A stretch of 43,620 bases of DNA from Bacillota bacterium (GCA_023413185.1 JAEZQD010000135.1:1-43620), one strand, 5' to 3'. Counted from the stretch's first letter, positions 16,480-24,286 are shown. The notes: generated by a model not told the origin, from the letters alone. Translations and numbers: made by a program.

Positions 16480-17133
16480 TTGAAACTGTTTATTGACACA
16501 GCAAACGTTGCAGACATTAAAAAAGCCAACGATCTTGGTGTTATCTGTGGTGTTACCACCAACCCCAGCCTGATTGCAAAAGAGGGCAGAGACCTTGTAG
16601 ACGTAATCAAGGAGATTACCACATTGGTGGACGGTCCTATCTCCGGCGAGGTAAAGGCGACCACAGTGGATGCCGAGGGCATGATTAACGAAGGACGCGA
16701 GATTGCAAAGCTGCATCCGAATATGGTTGTTAAGATTCCCATGACGATAGAAGGACTTAAGGCAACCAAGGTGCTTGCGAGCGAGGGCATCAAGGTAAAC
16801 GTCACACTCATATTCAGTGCCAACCAGGCGCTTCTGGCTGCCCGTGCAGGCGCTGCGTTCGTCAGCCCCTTCCTTGGCAGGTTGGATGATATCTCTCAGC
16901 CCGGTATCGACCTCATTCGTACCATCAGCGAGATGTTTTCGGTTCACGGCATCGAGGCGGAGATTATCGCGGCATCCATCCGCAACCCCATCCATGTAAC
17001 CGATTGCGCACTTGCGGGTGCCGACATTTCTACCGTTCCCTATTCTGTTATTGAGCAGATGACCAAACACCCCCTGACCGATATCGGTATTGTAAAGTTC
17101 CAAGAGGATTACCGGAAGGTGTTCGGAGAATAA
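16480..17133 (+). CDS. Transaldolase / fructose-6-phosphate aldolase family protein
   Basis: A 217-residue class I aldolase of the short transaldolase (TalC/FSA, subfamily 3B-like) group. The Schiff-base lysine is in MVVKIPMT; other family motifs are MKLFIDTANV at the start, GVTTNPSLI, VNVTLIFSANQALLAARAGA, SPFLGRLDD and AASIRNP. It probably carries out transaldolase exchange in the non-oxidative pentose phosphate pathway, since anaerobic Firmicutes often have only this type; fructose-6-phosphate aldolase activity cannot be excluded. The TTG at 16480 is the start, preceded by GAAAGGATGAAGAAAA. A hairpin terminator follows. Confidence 0.93.
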   Translation: MKLFIDTANVADIKKANDLGVICGVTTNPSLIAKEGRDLVDVIKEITTLVDGPISGEVKATTVDAEGMINEGREIAKLHPNMVVKIPMTIEGLKATKVLASEGIKVNVTLIFSANQALLAARAGAAFVSPFLGRLDDISQPGIDLIRTISEMFSVHGIEAEIIAASIRNPIHVTDCALAGADISTVPYSVIEQMTKHPLTDIGIVKFQEDYRKVFGE

Positions 17134-17152
17134 ACGACCTTTGCTGTTATAC

Positions 17153-17185
17153 AAAGCCGGCGCCGTCAGACGCGTCGGCTTTTAC
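17153..17185 (+). terminator. Hairpin after the transaldolase gene
   Basis: AAAGCCG (17153-17159) pairs with CGGCTTT (17176-17182) with additional GC pairing inside; followed by a short T stretch (CTTTTAC). Moderate terminator. Confidence 0.7.
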
Positions 17186-17268
17186 ATTGCTTTGAAGTAC
17201 AGACAATAAAGCCAAGACCATAAGATGCGTTCATGCTGCGCCATAAACGGGGCAGCTTTGAATAGAAT

Positions 17269-17301
17269 CCCTGCCGCAGCAACAAAAACGAAACGGCAGG
17301 G
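17269..17301 (+). repeat. Stem-loop directly before the DUF4430 ribosome binding site
   Basis: A perfect 8-bp GC-rich inverted repeat (17269-17276 with 17294-17301, A-rich loop of 17) ends about 6 bases before the GAAAGG ribosome binding site of the lipoprotein gene. It is not followed by T and so is unlikely to terminate; it could protect the mRNA or tune translation. Confidence 0.55.
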
Positions 17302-17321
17302 CAATAGAAAGGATGTTTTTC

Positions 17322-17714
17322 ATGACAAGAGCAATCTCGATCAAAGTACTTGCGCTTACCCTCGCAATTTCGTTGCTGCTGCTTGCGGGTTGTAGTGCAA
17401 AGGGCATCGATGTAACGGTGCAGATTTCCGGACCGGAGGGCGAATCACTGCTCAATCAAACGGTAACGGTAAGCGACGAGGAACCAACGGCTATGGATGC
17501 CACCATTGCGGCAATTACCAAAGGTGGGCTTACCATCGAGGAGACCGACGGCTTTGTAACTGCAATTGCAGACCTGCAAAGCACCCAGACAGACGGATGG
17601 CTTCTGTACATCAACACAGAGCCGGCGATGGTTGGTGCCAACGAGCAAAAAATCTCTCAGGGCGATACCGTCCAGTGGCGCTATAAAAACTACGACGAGG
17701 TGTTTGGCTCGTAA
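17322..17714 (+). CDS. DUF4430 domain lipoprotein
   Basis: A 130-residue exported lipoprotein. The signal peptide is followed by lipobox LLLAGC near residue 22, so the mature protein starts with the lipidated Cys. The remainder is one DUF4430 domain, a ubiquitin-like fold related to the C-terminal beta-grasp part of transcobalamin/intrinsic factor: AMDATIAAITKGGLTIEE, then DGWLLYINTEPAMVG, and QKISQGDTVQWRYKNYD. Such proteins are often surface ligand binders or adhesins. The ATG at 17322 is chosen because GAAAGG is 8 bases upstream; the ATG at 17313 overlaps it. Flanked by its own leader hairpin and a strong bidirectional terminator; single-gene unit. Confidence 0.88.
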   Translation: MTRAISIKVLALTLAISLLLLAGCSAKGIDVTVQISGPEGESLLNQTVTVSDEEPTAMDATIAAITKGGLTIEETDGFVTAIADLQSTQTDGWLLYINTEPAMVGANEQKISQGDTVQWRYKNYDEVFGS

Positions 17715-17734
17715 CCCAAAGCCATGAAAAGAAC

Positions 17735-17780
17735 AAGGCATACGGACAGAGGGTAACACTCTCGTCCGTATGCCTTTTGT
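17735..17780. terminator. Bidirectional terminator between convergent genes
   Basis: Perfect 13-bp inverted repeat (17735-17747 with 17764-17776), extended inward by AGAG/CTCT, with TTTTG on the right and the complement of TTCTTTTC on the left. It serves the DUF4430 gene and the convergent small gene. Confidence 0.9.
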
Positions 17781-17813
17781 TATCTCTGCCTGGATGAATA
17801 ATGACCTGCGTGA

Positions 17814-17963
17814 TTATCTGTCGTTTTTTATATTGTTCATGCTGTTCTGGTTATTCTGATTGTTCTGGTTATTTTGATTGTTCTGATTGTTTTGCTGCGC
17901 GTTTTGGTTGTTGTTTACAGCCTTATTCTGTGCGCCCTTTTTTCTGTCATCCCTTTTTGCCAA
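17814..17963 (-). CDS. Small Asn/Gln-rich protein, possible spore-associated protein
   Basis: A 49-residue basic, hydrophilic protein not assigned to a family. The TTG at 17963 is preceded by AAGAGGTGAG with good spacing, which supports it being real. Composition is striking: a charged head (AKRDDRKKGAQNK), then NNNQNAQQ and six tandem Q-N-N units, then NSMNNIKNDR. It is convergent with DUF4430, sharing a terminator, and divergent from two CotF-like coat genes. Low-complexity Asn/Gln-rich small proteins occur among gamma-type small acid-soluble spore proteins and coat proteins, so a spore role is a reasonable guess, no more. The tandem 9-base units may vary between strains. Confidence 0.55.
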   Translation of the reverse strand: MAKRDDRKKGAQNKAVNNNQNAQQNNQNNQNNQNNQNNQNSMNNIKNDR

Positions 17964-18185
17964 TGTTTTCTCACCTCTTTTCCGCAACAAGTGGAAAATT
18001 GCAATAGGATTGATGCGAAAATAGTATTTGATAAATTCGGTTTTTTTATACTTCACACAAACTTCTTTTGAAACGGTAGTTTGGATTAAAAAACGCGGAT
18101 AATGGTTTGGTTTCCTGCGAACAATAATATCGGGTTTTGTTGGGCGACTAAGAACTACAAATCTCTAATAATCAGGAGTGATAGT

Positions 18186-18371
18186 ATGGCAGACCTTACT
18201 TCAAAAGAGCTTTCAGCCCTTGGCGACCAGCTTTCGCAGGAACAGGTACTCGTCAAAAAGTACCGCATGTATGCGCAGCAGATGACAGATGCGCAGCTTA
18301 AGGCAAAATGCGAACAGATAGCGGCAGAGCATCAGAACCATTACAACACACTGATGTCATATCTCAATTAA
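18186..18371 (+). CDS. Small coat-protein-like helical protein
   Basis: A 61-residue all-helical protein: LTSKELSALGDQLSQEQVLVKKY followed by AQQMTDAQLKAKCEQIAAEHQNHY. It resembles the ferritin-like helical repeats of the CotF family of spore coat proteins, corresponding to about one helical hairpin. AGGAGTG precedes the ATG at 18186. The next gene, a fuller CotF-like protein, starts 20 bases downstream, so they are an operon; small/larger pairs of this type are common in Clostridia. Expression is probably in the mother cell, but I could not identify a sigma-E or sigma-K promoter with confidence. Confidence 0.75.
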   Translation: MADLTSKELSALGDQLSQEQVLVKKYRMYAQQMTDAQLKAKCEQIAAEHQNHYNTLMSYLN

Positions 18372-18391
18372 CGACAAGGAGCAAGAAAGCG

Positions 18392-18667
18392 ATGATGGGA
18401 AACGGCAGTGTATTTCAGGATAAGGACATGATTACCGACGCATTGTCCTCACAAAAGTTTATTACCGATGGCTACAACACCTATTCCAGCGAATGTGAAC
18501 ACCCTCAGCTGCGCGATGCAATGATGACCCTCCTCGAGGCGGAGCATCAGATTCAGTTTGATCTTTTTAACGAGATGAAACAGCGGGGTTGGTACCAGAC
18601 CGAGGTCGCCGATCAAGCCAAGGTGCAGCAGACAAAGACAAAGTACCAAAATCAGCAGATGGGCTAA
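18392..18667 (+). CDS. Spore coat protein, CotF family
   Basis: A 91-residue protein with the CotF-family ferritin-like helices: FQDKDMITDALSSQKFITDGYNTYSSEC and LRDAMMTLLEAEHQIQFDLFNEMKQRGWY, followed by a Gln-rich tail. The C-terminal GWY...A segment is typical of the family. AAGGAG lies about 11 bases before the ATG at 18392 (an ATG at 18395 is an alternative). It is followed by a strong terminator. Function is structural, in the spore coat, inferred from homology. Confidence 0.85.
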   Translation: MMGNGSVFQDKDMITDALSSQKFITDGYNTYSSECEHPQLRDAMMTLLEAEHQIQFDLFNEMKQRGWYQTEVADQAKVQQTKTKYQNQQMG

Positions 18668-18713
18668 ACGCAATAGAGTGATAGTCACGCAGCTTAATAG
18701 TACCGGCGTTTTG

Positions 18714-18741
18714 AAACTGCCCGCAATCGGGCAGTTTTTCT
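18714..18741 (+). terminator. Terminator of the coat-protein operon
   Basis: Perfect 10-bp stem (18714-18723 with 18728-18737, CAAT tetraloop) followed by TTTTTC. Confidence 0.93.
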
Positions 18742-18773
18742 CGCGTGATAGGCGTTTTTAACAGTCCAGGCGG

Positions 18774-18802
18774 TTGACAAGCGGGCGGATTCGTAATACG
18801 CT
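18774..18802 (+). promoter_or_regulatory. Possible promoter of the Fe-ADH gene
   Basis: Perfect -35 TTGACA (18774-18779) with a poor -10 at the right distance (TACGCT, 18797-18802). It lies about 80 bases before the gene. The weak -10 suggests an activator-dependent promoter or a different -10. Confidence 0.4.
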
Positions 18803-18880
18803 GTTAATAAGTACTCAAGACTCATCTTCAATACGCAGTACGGGTTATTACTTCACAGCAAGGAAAAGAGGATTACAACA

Positions 18881-19987
18881 ATGAAGGTACTGTTTCACAT
18901 GCCAACCAAGGTTATAGTAGGCAAGAATTGCATCAAAGACAACGCATCAATGCTTGCCGGTTTGGGTAAAAAGGCGTTGATCGTCACCGGGGCAAACTCC
19001 GCAAAAAAATGCGGTGCGCTGGACGATATTACAGCGGTGCTTACCGCACAGGGAAGGGAATATGCGGTGTTCGACAAGGTGATGGCGAATCCCAGCATCG
19101 AATGCGTGTACGAAGGTGCGCGGTACGCAAAGGAGCAGGGCGCCGATTTTGTTATCGCCATCGGCGGCGGTTCACCGATGGATGCCGCGAAGGCAATCGC
19201 ATTGCTAAGCTGTCAGGATATCCCGGAGGAGCAACTGTTCTCGGGTAGCTACGAGGCGTGCGTGCTGCCCATGGCGTTTGTACCCACCACTGCGGGAACC
19301 GGTTCTGAGGTTACCCCGTATTCGGTACTGACCAACCACAAGGCACAGACTAAGATGAGCATCTCAACCCCGCTGATCTATCCCCAAATCGCATTCCTAG
19401 ATGCCTCATACACCTTGGCGTTGCCGCTTGCCTCTACCATCAATACGGCGGTAGACGCGCTCTCCCATTCGGTGGAGGGCATGCTTACGGTTCGTTCCAA
19501 CCCGTTGAGTGATGTCGTTGCGCTTGAGAGCATTAGGGAAGTTGTATCCTGCTTTGAAGCACTTCGGTCAGGGGAGCTTTCGTTTGAAGTGCGCGAAAGG
19601 CTTTTATACGCGTCAATGCTGGCGGGTATTGTAATAGCGCAAACTGGTACAAGTATTGTTCATTCCATGGGGTATCCGCTGACCTATTTCAATGACATCG
19701 ACCACGGTCGCGCAAACGGTCTGCTGCTAAGCGCTTTTCTTAATTTTGTTAGCGAAAGCAACCCACAAAGGGTGGAGCAGATACTCTCCTGCATCAATCT
19801 TTCCTCGGTGAATGAATTTGAGGATATGCTGGTATCCGTGCTGGGCGATAAGGAAAAGATAACGGTTGGTGAGATTGAGCGGTATGCCGACAGTGCTATC
19901 AAAACAAGAAATACGCAAAACACTCTTGTGACACCCGCGCGTCAAGATGTGGTAATGATGTACCGCCGCAGCTTTGGCAGCCGGTAA
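18881..19987 (+). CDS. Iron-containing alcohol dehydrogenase
   Basis: A 368-residue NAD(P)-dependent group III alcohol dehydrogenase. It has the nucleotide loop IAIGGGSPMDAAKA near residues 92-105, TTAGTGSEVTPYSVL near 139, and the metal-ligand helices NTAVDALSHSVEGML and VHSMGYPLTYFNDIDHGRANG, supplying the Asp and three His that bind Fe2+ in this family. The substrate could be ethanol, butanol or a diol; it cannot be told from the sequence. GAGGATT precedes the ATG. Single-gene unit. Confidence 0.92.
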   Translation: MKVLFHMPTKVIVGKNCIKDNASMLAGLGKKALIVTGANSAKKCGALDDITAVLTAQGREYAVFDKVMANPSIECVYEGARYAKEQGADFVIAIGGGSPMDAAKAIALLSCQDIPEEQLFSGSYEACVLPMAFVPTTAGTGSEVTPYSVLTNHKAQTKMSISTPLIYPQIAFLDASYTLALPLASTINTAVDALSHSVEGMLTVRSNPLSDVVALESIREVVSCFEALRSGELSFEVRERLLYASMLAGIVIAQTGTSIVHSMGYPLTYFNDIDHGRANGLLLSAFLNFVSESNPQRVEQILSCINLSSVNEFEDMLVSVLGDKEKITVGEIERYADSAIKTRNTQNTLVTPARQDVVMMYRRSFGSR

Positions 19988-20118
19988 GGACAAATAGCAT
20001 TGTGTCCGAAGGCAAAGGGCACTCATACAATGAATTATGGCTAATGCCGGTCGTGCCTTCCCCCTTAAGAAGCGCACAATGGATTAGATAAAGTAGTATT
20101 GTATGAGGTGTTAAACCG

Positions 20119-21108
20119 GTGAAGGCAGTAATTTACGGAAATTCCCTCTTTTCTCACGACCTTGCATGGGGGTTTGAACAGATTGGGTGGGAGTCCTATG
20201 TGGTATCGCCATTATCAGAACAGGACATGGACGATATATTAACAAGGCATACTCCAAATCTGGTTATTACGTTGGGGGCACCACTGGAGTTTAAGCGGAA
20301 TGTGCTTGCATATCTTTCAATGCGAAAAACACCTGAAATGAAGTACGTGCATTGGGATACCGACGGAATATCCAGCAAGTATTATACATCCACGTCTGGT
20401 GAAGGCATCGAGATGGATGTAATCTATATGTCAAAGCCGGATATCGTGTTTACTATGTGTCCCGAGATGCTGGAGCTGATAAGGGGTAAGGGGATAGTCG
20501 CTCATCGGCTGGATTATGCGTTTAGCCCGCTGCGACACCATCCTGACACCCTTCCGAACGAATATGACGGTCAGATCTCTTTACTCGGTCATGCCTATGT
20601 GGAAATAGTCAAGCATTGCCCGGAGCATTATCGCTTTAAGTCGCTGGGCTATCTTGTGCGCCCGCTGCTGCAAGCAGGTTATAAAATCGATTTTTACGGC
20701 GAAGCCAACCGTTATCGCAACTTGCTGCGTATTCTATTCGGGGATGATGTGTCGGGCGAAATGTTTCATGATTACCTCCGTTATATATATACCTACAAGC
20801 TTTACAGCGGTGCGTTTATCAATTTAGCAACACAAAACCATATGAATTCGGTAACAAAGCGCACCTTTGAAATTTTGGGTTCCGGCGGATTTTTGCTCTC
20901 AGCCGATAATGCCGCGATAAAGGAATTGTTTGTTGCAGGCAAAGATTTTGAGGCATCTTCTTCTGCCGAACAAACGATTGAAATTATAGAGTTTTACAAA
21001 AAGAATCCGGATAGATACAACGCGGTTCGCGCCAGTGGACTTGAGGTGGCGCAAAAGCATACCTATAAGCAACGAGCAGAGTATATTGTAAGCAAGCTCA
21101 TGACATGA
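20119..21108 (+). CDS. CgeB-like glycosyltransferase / spore maturation protein
   Basis: A 329-residue protein of the CgeB/DUF3880 family. The N-terminal half is a Rossmann-like domain (MKAVIYGNSLFSHDLAWGFEQ, with YVHWDTDGISSKYY and VFTMCPEMLELIRGKG), the C-terminal half is a GT-B-like glycosyltransferase domain ending NLATQNHMNSVTKRTFEILGSGGFLLSA. The last motif, with Glu in a T-x-R-x-F-E-I context, is typical of group-1 glycosyltransferases. CgeB in B. subtilis acts in outermost spore layer maturation. GAGGTG stands 9 bases before the GTG at 20119. A spore-surface role fits the nearby coat genes, but CgeB-like proteins also occur outside sporulation. Confidence 0.85.
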   Translation: MKAVIYGNSLFSHDLAWGFEQIGWESYVVSPLSEQDMDDILTRHTPNLVITLGAPLEFKRNVLAYLSMRKTPEMKYVHWDTDGISSKYYTSTSGEGIEMDVIYMSKPDIVFTMCPEMLELIRGKGIVAHRLDYAFSPLRHHPDTLPNEYDGQISLLGHAYVEIVKHCPEHYRFKSLGYLVRPLLQAGYKIDFYGEANRYRNLLRILFGDDVSGEMFHDYLRYIYTYKLYSGAFINLATQNHMNSVTKRTFEILGSGGFLLSADNAAIKELFVAGKDFEASSSAEQTIEIIEFYKKNPDRYNAVRASGLEVAQKHTYKQRAEYIVSKLMT

Positions 21109-21313
21109 TAGAGTAAAAGTGTTGTTGAGTATTACTGATGTTATGCGATGTAGTTGCATACGAATCAACGATAAGAGTGCAGATAATAACCTGAGTCAAA
21201 GCCGAGATGTCAAAGCTTTAGGCGTTGGTTTTTTGCACTTATAATCGGATAACAGTAAAAACCTATGAATGCGAAAAAGTCTGGAAACAACATAAGACAA
21301 AAGGAGGATTACA

Positions 21314-21658
21314 ATGAGTACCCATTACCTGAAGAATATTGAATTTGAGAAGGGTCTTTACCTGTGTGATCTGGTCGCCTATCAGTCAGGGCAGGTAGTA
21401 AGCAGAACTCTGGTTCAAAATGGAGCCGTCAGCATCACATTGTTCTCATTTGACGAGGGCGAAGAGATTAGCAGCCACGCCTCAACAGGGGACGCAATGA
21501 TAACAGTGATGGAAGGCACCGCGTTTATCACCATCGGCGAAACCCTGCATGAGGTAACTGCGGGACAAACCATCGTGATGCCCGCGGATATTCCCCATGC
21601 GGTTGCCGCTAAAAGCAGGTTCAAGATGCTGCTTACTGTGGTGTTCCCAGTCAAATAA
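21314..21658 (+). CDS. Single-domain cupin protein
   Basis: A 114-residue protein that is one conserved beta-barrel cupin. Motif 1 region is EEISSHASTGDAMITVMEGTA, with His and Glu-type metal ligands, and motif 2 region is GQTIVMPADIPHAV with a further His. The start is set by the strong AAAGGAGG. Small cupins of this kind include isomerases, sugar-binding and metal-dependent dioxygenases as well as non-catalytic ligand binders, so no reaction is assigned. A -10-like TATAAT at 21240-21245 lies upstream, but without a clear -35. It ends in a bidirectional terminator shared with the convergent DUF815 gene. Confidence 0.85.
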   Translation: MSTHYLKNIEFEKGLYLCDLVAYQSGQVVSRTLVQNGAVSITLFSFDEGEEISSHASTGDAMITVMEGTAFITIGETLHEVTAGQTIVMPADIPHAVAAKSRFKMLLTVVFPVK

Positions 21659-21701
21659 TCAAATGCCCGTTTAGTTCTACTGACTAAGCGGGCATTTGAT
21701 G
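21659..21701. terminator. Bidirectional terminator between cupin and DUF815 genes
   Basis: Nearly perfect 17-bp inverted repeat (21659-21675 with 21683-21699, one G-T pair) immediately after the cupin stop, between convergent genes. Confidence 0.88.
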
Positions 21702-21711
21702 TTTCGTATGA

Positions 21712-22896
21712 TTATTGATTGAGTAGCTGCGCGATAAACTGCGTCGCGGTGCGGGGTGATCGCCCGCCGCGCATGGTGGCAAAACGTTCCGCCTCTAAAA
21801 ACAGCACTGCGTCTTCCATTTCAATCATATGACGGTTTTTCAGTGTGAGCACAAGCTCGAGATACTGCTGTTTATCCGGCTTATAAAAACCGATGCTCAG
21901 TCCAAAGCGGTCAGAAAGTGAGCACAGCTCCTGTATTGTTTCGTTTAAGTGGATATCGTCCCCGTCGCGGTCGGAGAAGCGCTCCTTAATCAGGTGCCTG
22001 CGGTTGCTGGTGGCGTAGATGGCAAAGTTTAAGGAACGCGCCGATGCGGAGCCCTCCAGCACCGCTTTGAGCGTATTAAAGTCATCGCCAACGGTAGTAA
22101 ACGAAAGATCATCAATAAAAAGGATAAATTTGAGCGGGTTGTCGCTGAGCGCTGCAATGATATCGGGTATTTCGTGGAGTTGTTTTTTGCTAAGCTCAAT
22201 TAACCGAAGCCCTTTGCTCGCATACTCATTGACCACAGCCTTAACGGTGGAGGATTTACCGGTGCCCGCGTCCCCGTACAACAGCGTGTTGGCGGCGCGT
22301 TTGCCTAAAACAAGAGCGAGTGTATTGCGAACCACCTCATCGCGCTGAGCCTCATATCCGTACAGTTCTCCCAGCCGGATGGAATCGGGGTACCATACCG
22401 GATGCAATTGACCGTCCTTAAATGTAAACATGGTATGCTCCGAAAACATCCCATATCCACGGATGGCAACTTCACCTATGGCATGGTCAAATGTCTTTGA
22501 AAAACTTGCGGCAGTCGTGTTCCATCCCGGCAGATAACCGTCGTATCCCAGTGTCTCGCAGAAGTCTTCAGACGAAATACGCGAGACGCGTTCAAGCTTT
22601 TTTAGTTCCTCGTAAGCACAAACCCGAAGCCAATCGCCTGCCTGTTTGCCCTGCGCCGTTAAGCGGATATACTGGTTATCATCACGGCACACCTTGCCTA
22701 TCAGGTAATCGGTAAGATTATTTCCGTGGCAAAAAAGAGCTGCCACAAAATCCGAATAACGCGCAACACGCTGCGAGACAGGCAACTCGGCACTTTCCAG
22801 AAGCAGACACAGCCGTGATACCACCTCATCCTGCAACAGATTGCGAAAAACCACAAGTGATTTTAGATCCAAAGCGAGCTGCTCGTGTAACTGCAA
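21712..22896 (-). CDS. AAA+ family ATPase, DUF815
   Basis: A 394-residue cytoplasmic protein. The N-terminal half (about 1-190) is helical and unassigned; the C-terminal half is a DUF815 AAA+ domain with Walker A LYGDAGTGKSSTVKAV near residue 213, Walker B FILFIDDLSF near 260, sensor region IYATSNRRHLIKERFSDRDGDD, and FGLSIGFYKPD with a C-terminal RGGRSPRTATQFIAQL (sensor-2-like Arg). The family is widespread in Clostridia, and its role is not established. The TTG at 22896 follows AGAAGGG. The leader to the upstream tRNA gene holds a hairpin; I could not pick out a convincing promoter. Confidence 0.86.
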   Translation of the reverse strand: MQLHEQLALDLKSLVVFRNLLQDEVVSRLCLLLESAELPVSQRVARYSDFVAALFCHGNNLTDYLIGKVCRDDNQYIRLTAQGKQAGDWLRVCAYEELKKLERVSRISSEDFCETLGYDGYLPGWNTTAASFSKTFDHAIGEVAIRGYGMFSEHTMFTFKDGQLHPVWYPDSIRLGELYGYEAQRDEVVRNTLALVLGKRAANTLLYGDAGTGKSSTVKAVVNEYASKGLRLIELSKKQLHEIPDIIAALSDNPLKFILFIDDLSFTTVGDDFNTLKAVLEGSASARSLNFAIYATSNRRHLIKERFSDRDGDDIHLNETIQELCSLSDRFGLSIGFYKPDKQQYLELVLTLKNRHMIEMEDAVLFLEAERFATMRGGRSPRTATQFIAQLLNQ

Positions 22897-23022
22897 GGCA
22901 AGCCCTTCTTTCTTGGGTGATAAATCGTTCTATTGATTCCACCATTTCAAAAATCGGAAGATAGATACGAATGCATTGTATATTTAATTGGCGGACAATT
23001 GGCGAAGGTTTACATAAAACGT

Positions 23023-23059
23023 ATTAAGCCATCCAGTCATTGCTGACGGATGGCTTAAT
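23023..23059 (-). terminator. Hairpin terminator of the tRNA-Ala gene
   Basis: Perfect 12-bp inverted repeat (23023-23034 with 23048-23059). On the minus strand it lies 14 bases after the tRNA 3' end and is followed by ACGTTTTATG. Confidence 0.7.
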
Positions 23060-23072
23060 CATGCGGTTAAAA

Positions 23073-23148
<76 letters not shown>

Positions 23149-23168
23149 ATATCGGTGCAACGTATGTT

Positions 23169-23197
23169 ATTATACAAAATCATCACGGTTTCGTCAA
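23169..23197 (-). promoter_or_regulatory. Promoter of tRNA-Ala
   Basis: On the minus strand TTGACG (23197-23192) and TATAAT (23174-23169) are 17 bases apart, about 20 bases before the tRNA 5' end. A strong sigma-A promoter. Confidence 0.85.
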
Positions 23198-23366
23198 GAC
23201 CAAAAATGCAAAAAAAAAACACTTTCGCTCGTTATTTTTATCGGCTTGTAGCATAAAAGTAGAAACACCAATCGTCGATTGCAGCGCAGTTAAGAAATCT
23301 ACCCAAAACCATATAGACCAAAGTACTTGCTCGATTGTTTAAATGCTTCTTAAGCGAAGCGAAAAG

Positions 23367-23415
23367 CAAGAGCAATTTCCGCTCAATAACAAGAGGGGAA
23401 ACTGCTCTTACTCCG
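23367..23415 (-). terminator. Hairpin terminator after the Mrp-like gene
   Basis: AAGAGCA and TTTCC near 23370-23383 pair with GGAAA and TGCTCTT near 23399-23412. On the minus strand this follows the mrp-like stop by about 20 bases and is followed by a T-rich tail. The rest of 23198-23366 shows an A-rich stretch but no gene. Confidence 0.7.
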
Positions 23416-23431
23416 TTATATATTGTGCGTG

Positions 23432-24286
23432 CTAATGCTTGTTATCACCCGCAGCAACAGCAGATTCAATATCCACAACCGCCTTATCAAGCCAATCGCC
23501 CACAAACAGTTCCAGCAGCCCCTGGTCACATTGGCGCGCAAGATCTGGGTTGATGGGCAGCTGACCCAGCACAACGGTGCCGTTTTCTTTGGCTACATCT
23601 TGTATGTGGCTTTCGCCGAACACGCTGGTGCGTTTTTTGCAGTCGGGGCATTCAAAGTAGCTCATGTTTTCCACAATGCCCAGAATCGGAATATTCATCA
23701 TCTTCGCCATGTTAACGGCTTTTGTTACAATCATTGAGACAAGCTCCTGCGGCGAGGTTACGATGACAATGCCGCTGAGCGGAAGAGCCTGGAATACCGT
23801 CAGCGGAACATCGCCCGTTCCCGGAGGCATATCTACAAACATATAATCAACGTCCGACCAAATTACATCCGACCAAAACTGCTTTACAGCGCCAGAAATA
23901 ACGGGTCCGCGCCACACGACGGGAAGGTTCTCGTTTTCAAGCAGCAGGTTCACAGACATAATCTCAATGCCGGTCTTGGTTTTAGCAGGGAGCATACCCC
24001 ACTCATTGGTCTCTATACCGGTCTTCAGCCCGAATATTTTGGGGATAGAAGGTCCTGTTACGTCTGCATCCAGAATGGCGGTGCGGTAACCGCTTCGGTT
24101 AAACAGCACGGCAAGCAGCGAGGTAACGAGCGACTTGCCTACGCCACCTTTACCGCTTACCACACCAATCACGTGCTTGACGTTACTCATAGTGTGCCCG
24201 GGCTCGAGCAGATCCTTCGGGTCCATTCGGCGCGACGCGCAATCCTCACCGCAGCTGGAACAATCGTTAGAACAATTCTCACTCAT
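23432..24286 (-). CDS. mrp: Mrp/NBP35-type P-loop ATPase, Fe-S cluster carrier
   Basis: A 284-residue MinD/ParA-like ATPase that assembles or carries [4Fe-4S] clusters to target apoproteins. It has a Cys-rich N-terminus (CSNDCSSCGEDC) as in the NBP35 branch, deviant Walker A GKGGVGKS near 46-53, the Mrp signature DADVTGPSIPK, DMPPGTGD, and the C-terminal CxxC in FECPDCKK. The ATG at 24286 is selected by AAAGGAGAG directly upstream; a longer in-frame TTG lies further back. Single-gene unit with a good promoter. Clients in this window could include the Fe-S proteins NfnAB and the dehydratase activase, by inference. Confidence 0.93.
   Translation of the reverse strand: MSENCSNDCSSCGEDCASRRMDPKDLLEPGHTMSNVKHVIGVVSGKGGVGKSLVTSLLAVLFNRSGYRTAILDADVTGPSIPKIFGLKTGIETNEWGMLPAKTKTGIEIMSVNLLLENENLPVVWRGPVISGAVKQFWSDVIWSDVDYMFVDMPPGTGDVPLTVFQALPLSGIVIVTSPQELVSMIVTKAVNMAKMMNIPILGIVENMSYFECPDCKKRTSVFGESHIQDVAKENGTVVLGQLPINPDLARQCDQGLLELFVGDWLDKAVVDIESAVAAGDNKH

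Noticed and set aside
16285..17154. Long open frame of 289 codons on the minus strand
   Set aside because: It lies opposite the well-supported transaldolase gene and its leader, has no family motifs and no convincing ribosome binding site; it is an antisense shadow.
17134..17312. Possible cobalamin riboswitch before the DUF4430 (transcobalamin-like) lipoprotein
   Set aside because: The interval is too short and I find no conserved B12-box or the GCCACTG element; only simple hairpins are present.
17820..17905. Short tandem repeats that might suggest a small CRISPR or satellite
   Set aside because: The 9-base periodicity is the coding repeat (Q-N-N) of the small minus-strand gene; there are no spacers.
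22897..23022. Promoter for the DUF815 gene
   Set aside because: Several AT-rich hexamers exist on the minus strand, but none has acceptable -35/-10 spacing, so I did not annotate one.
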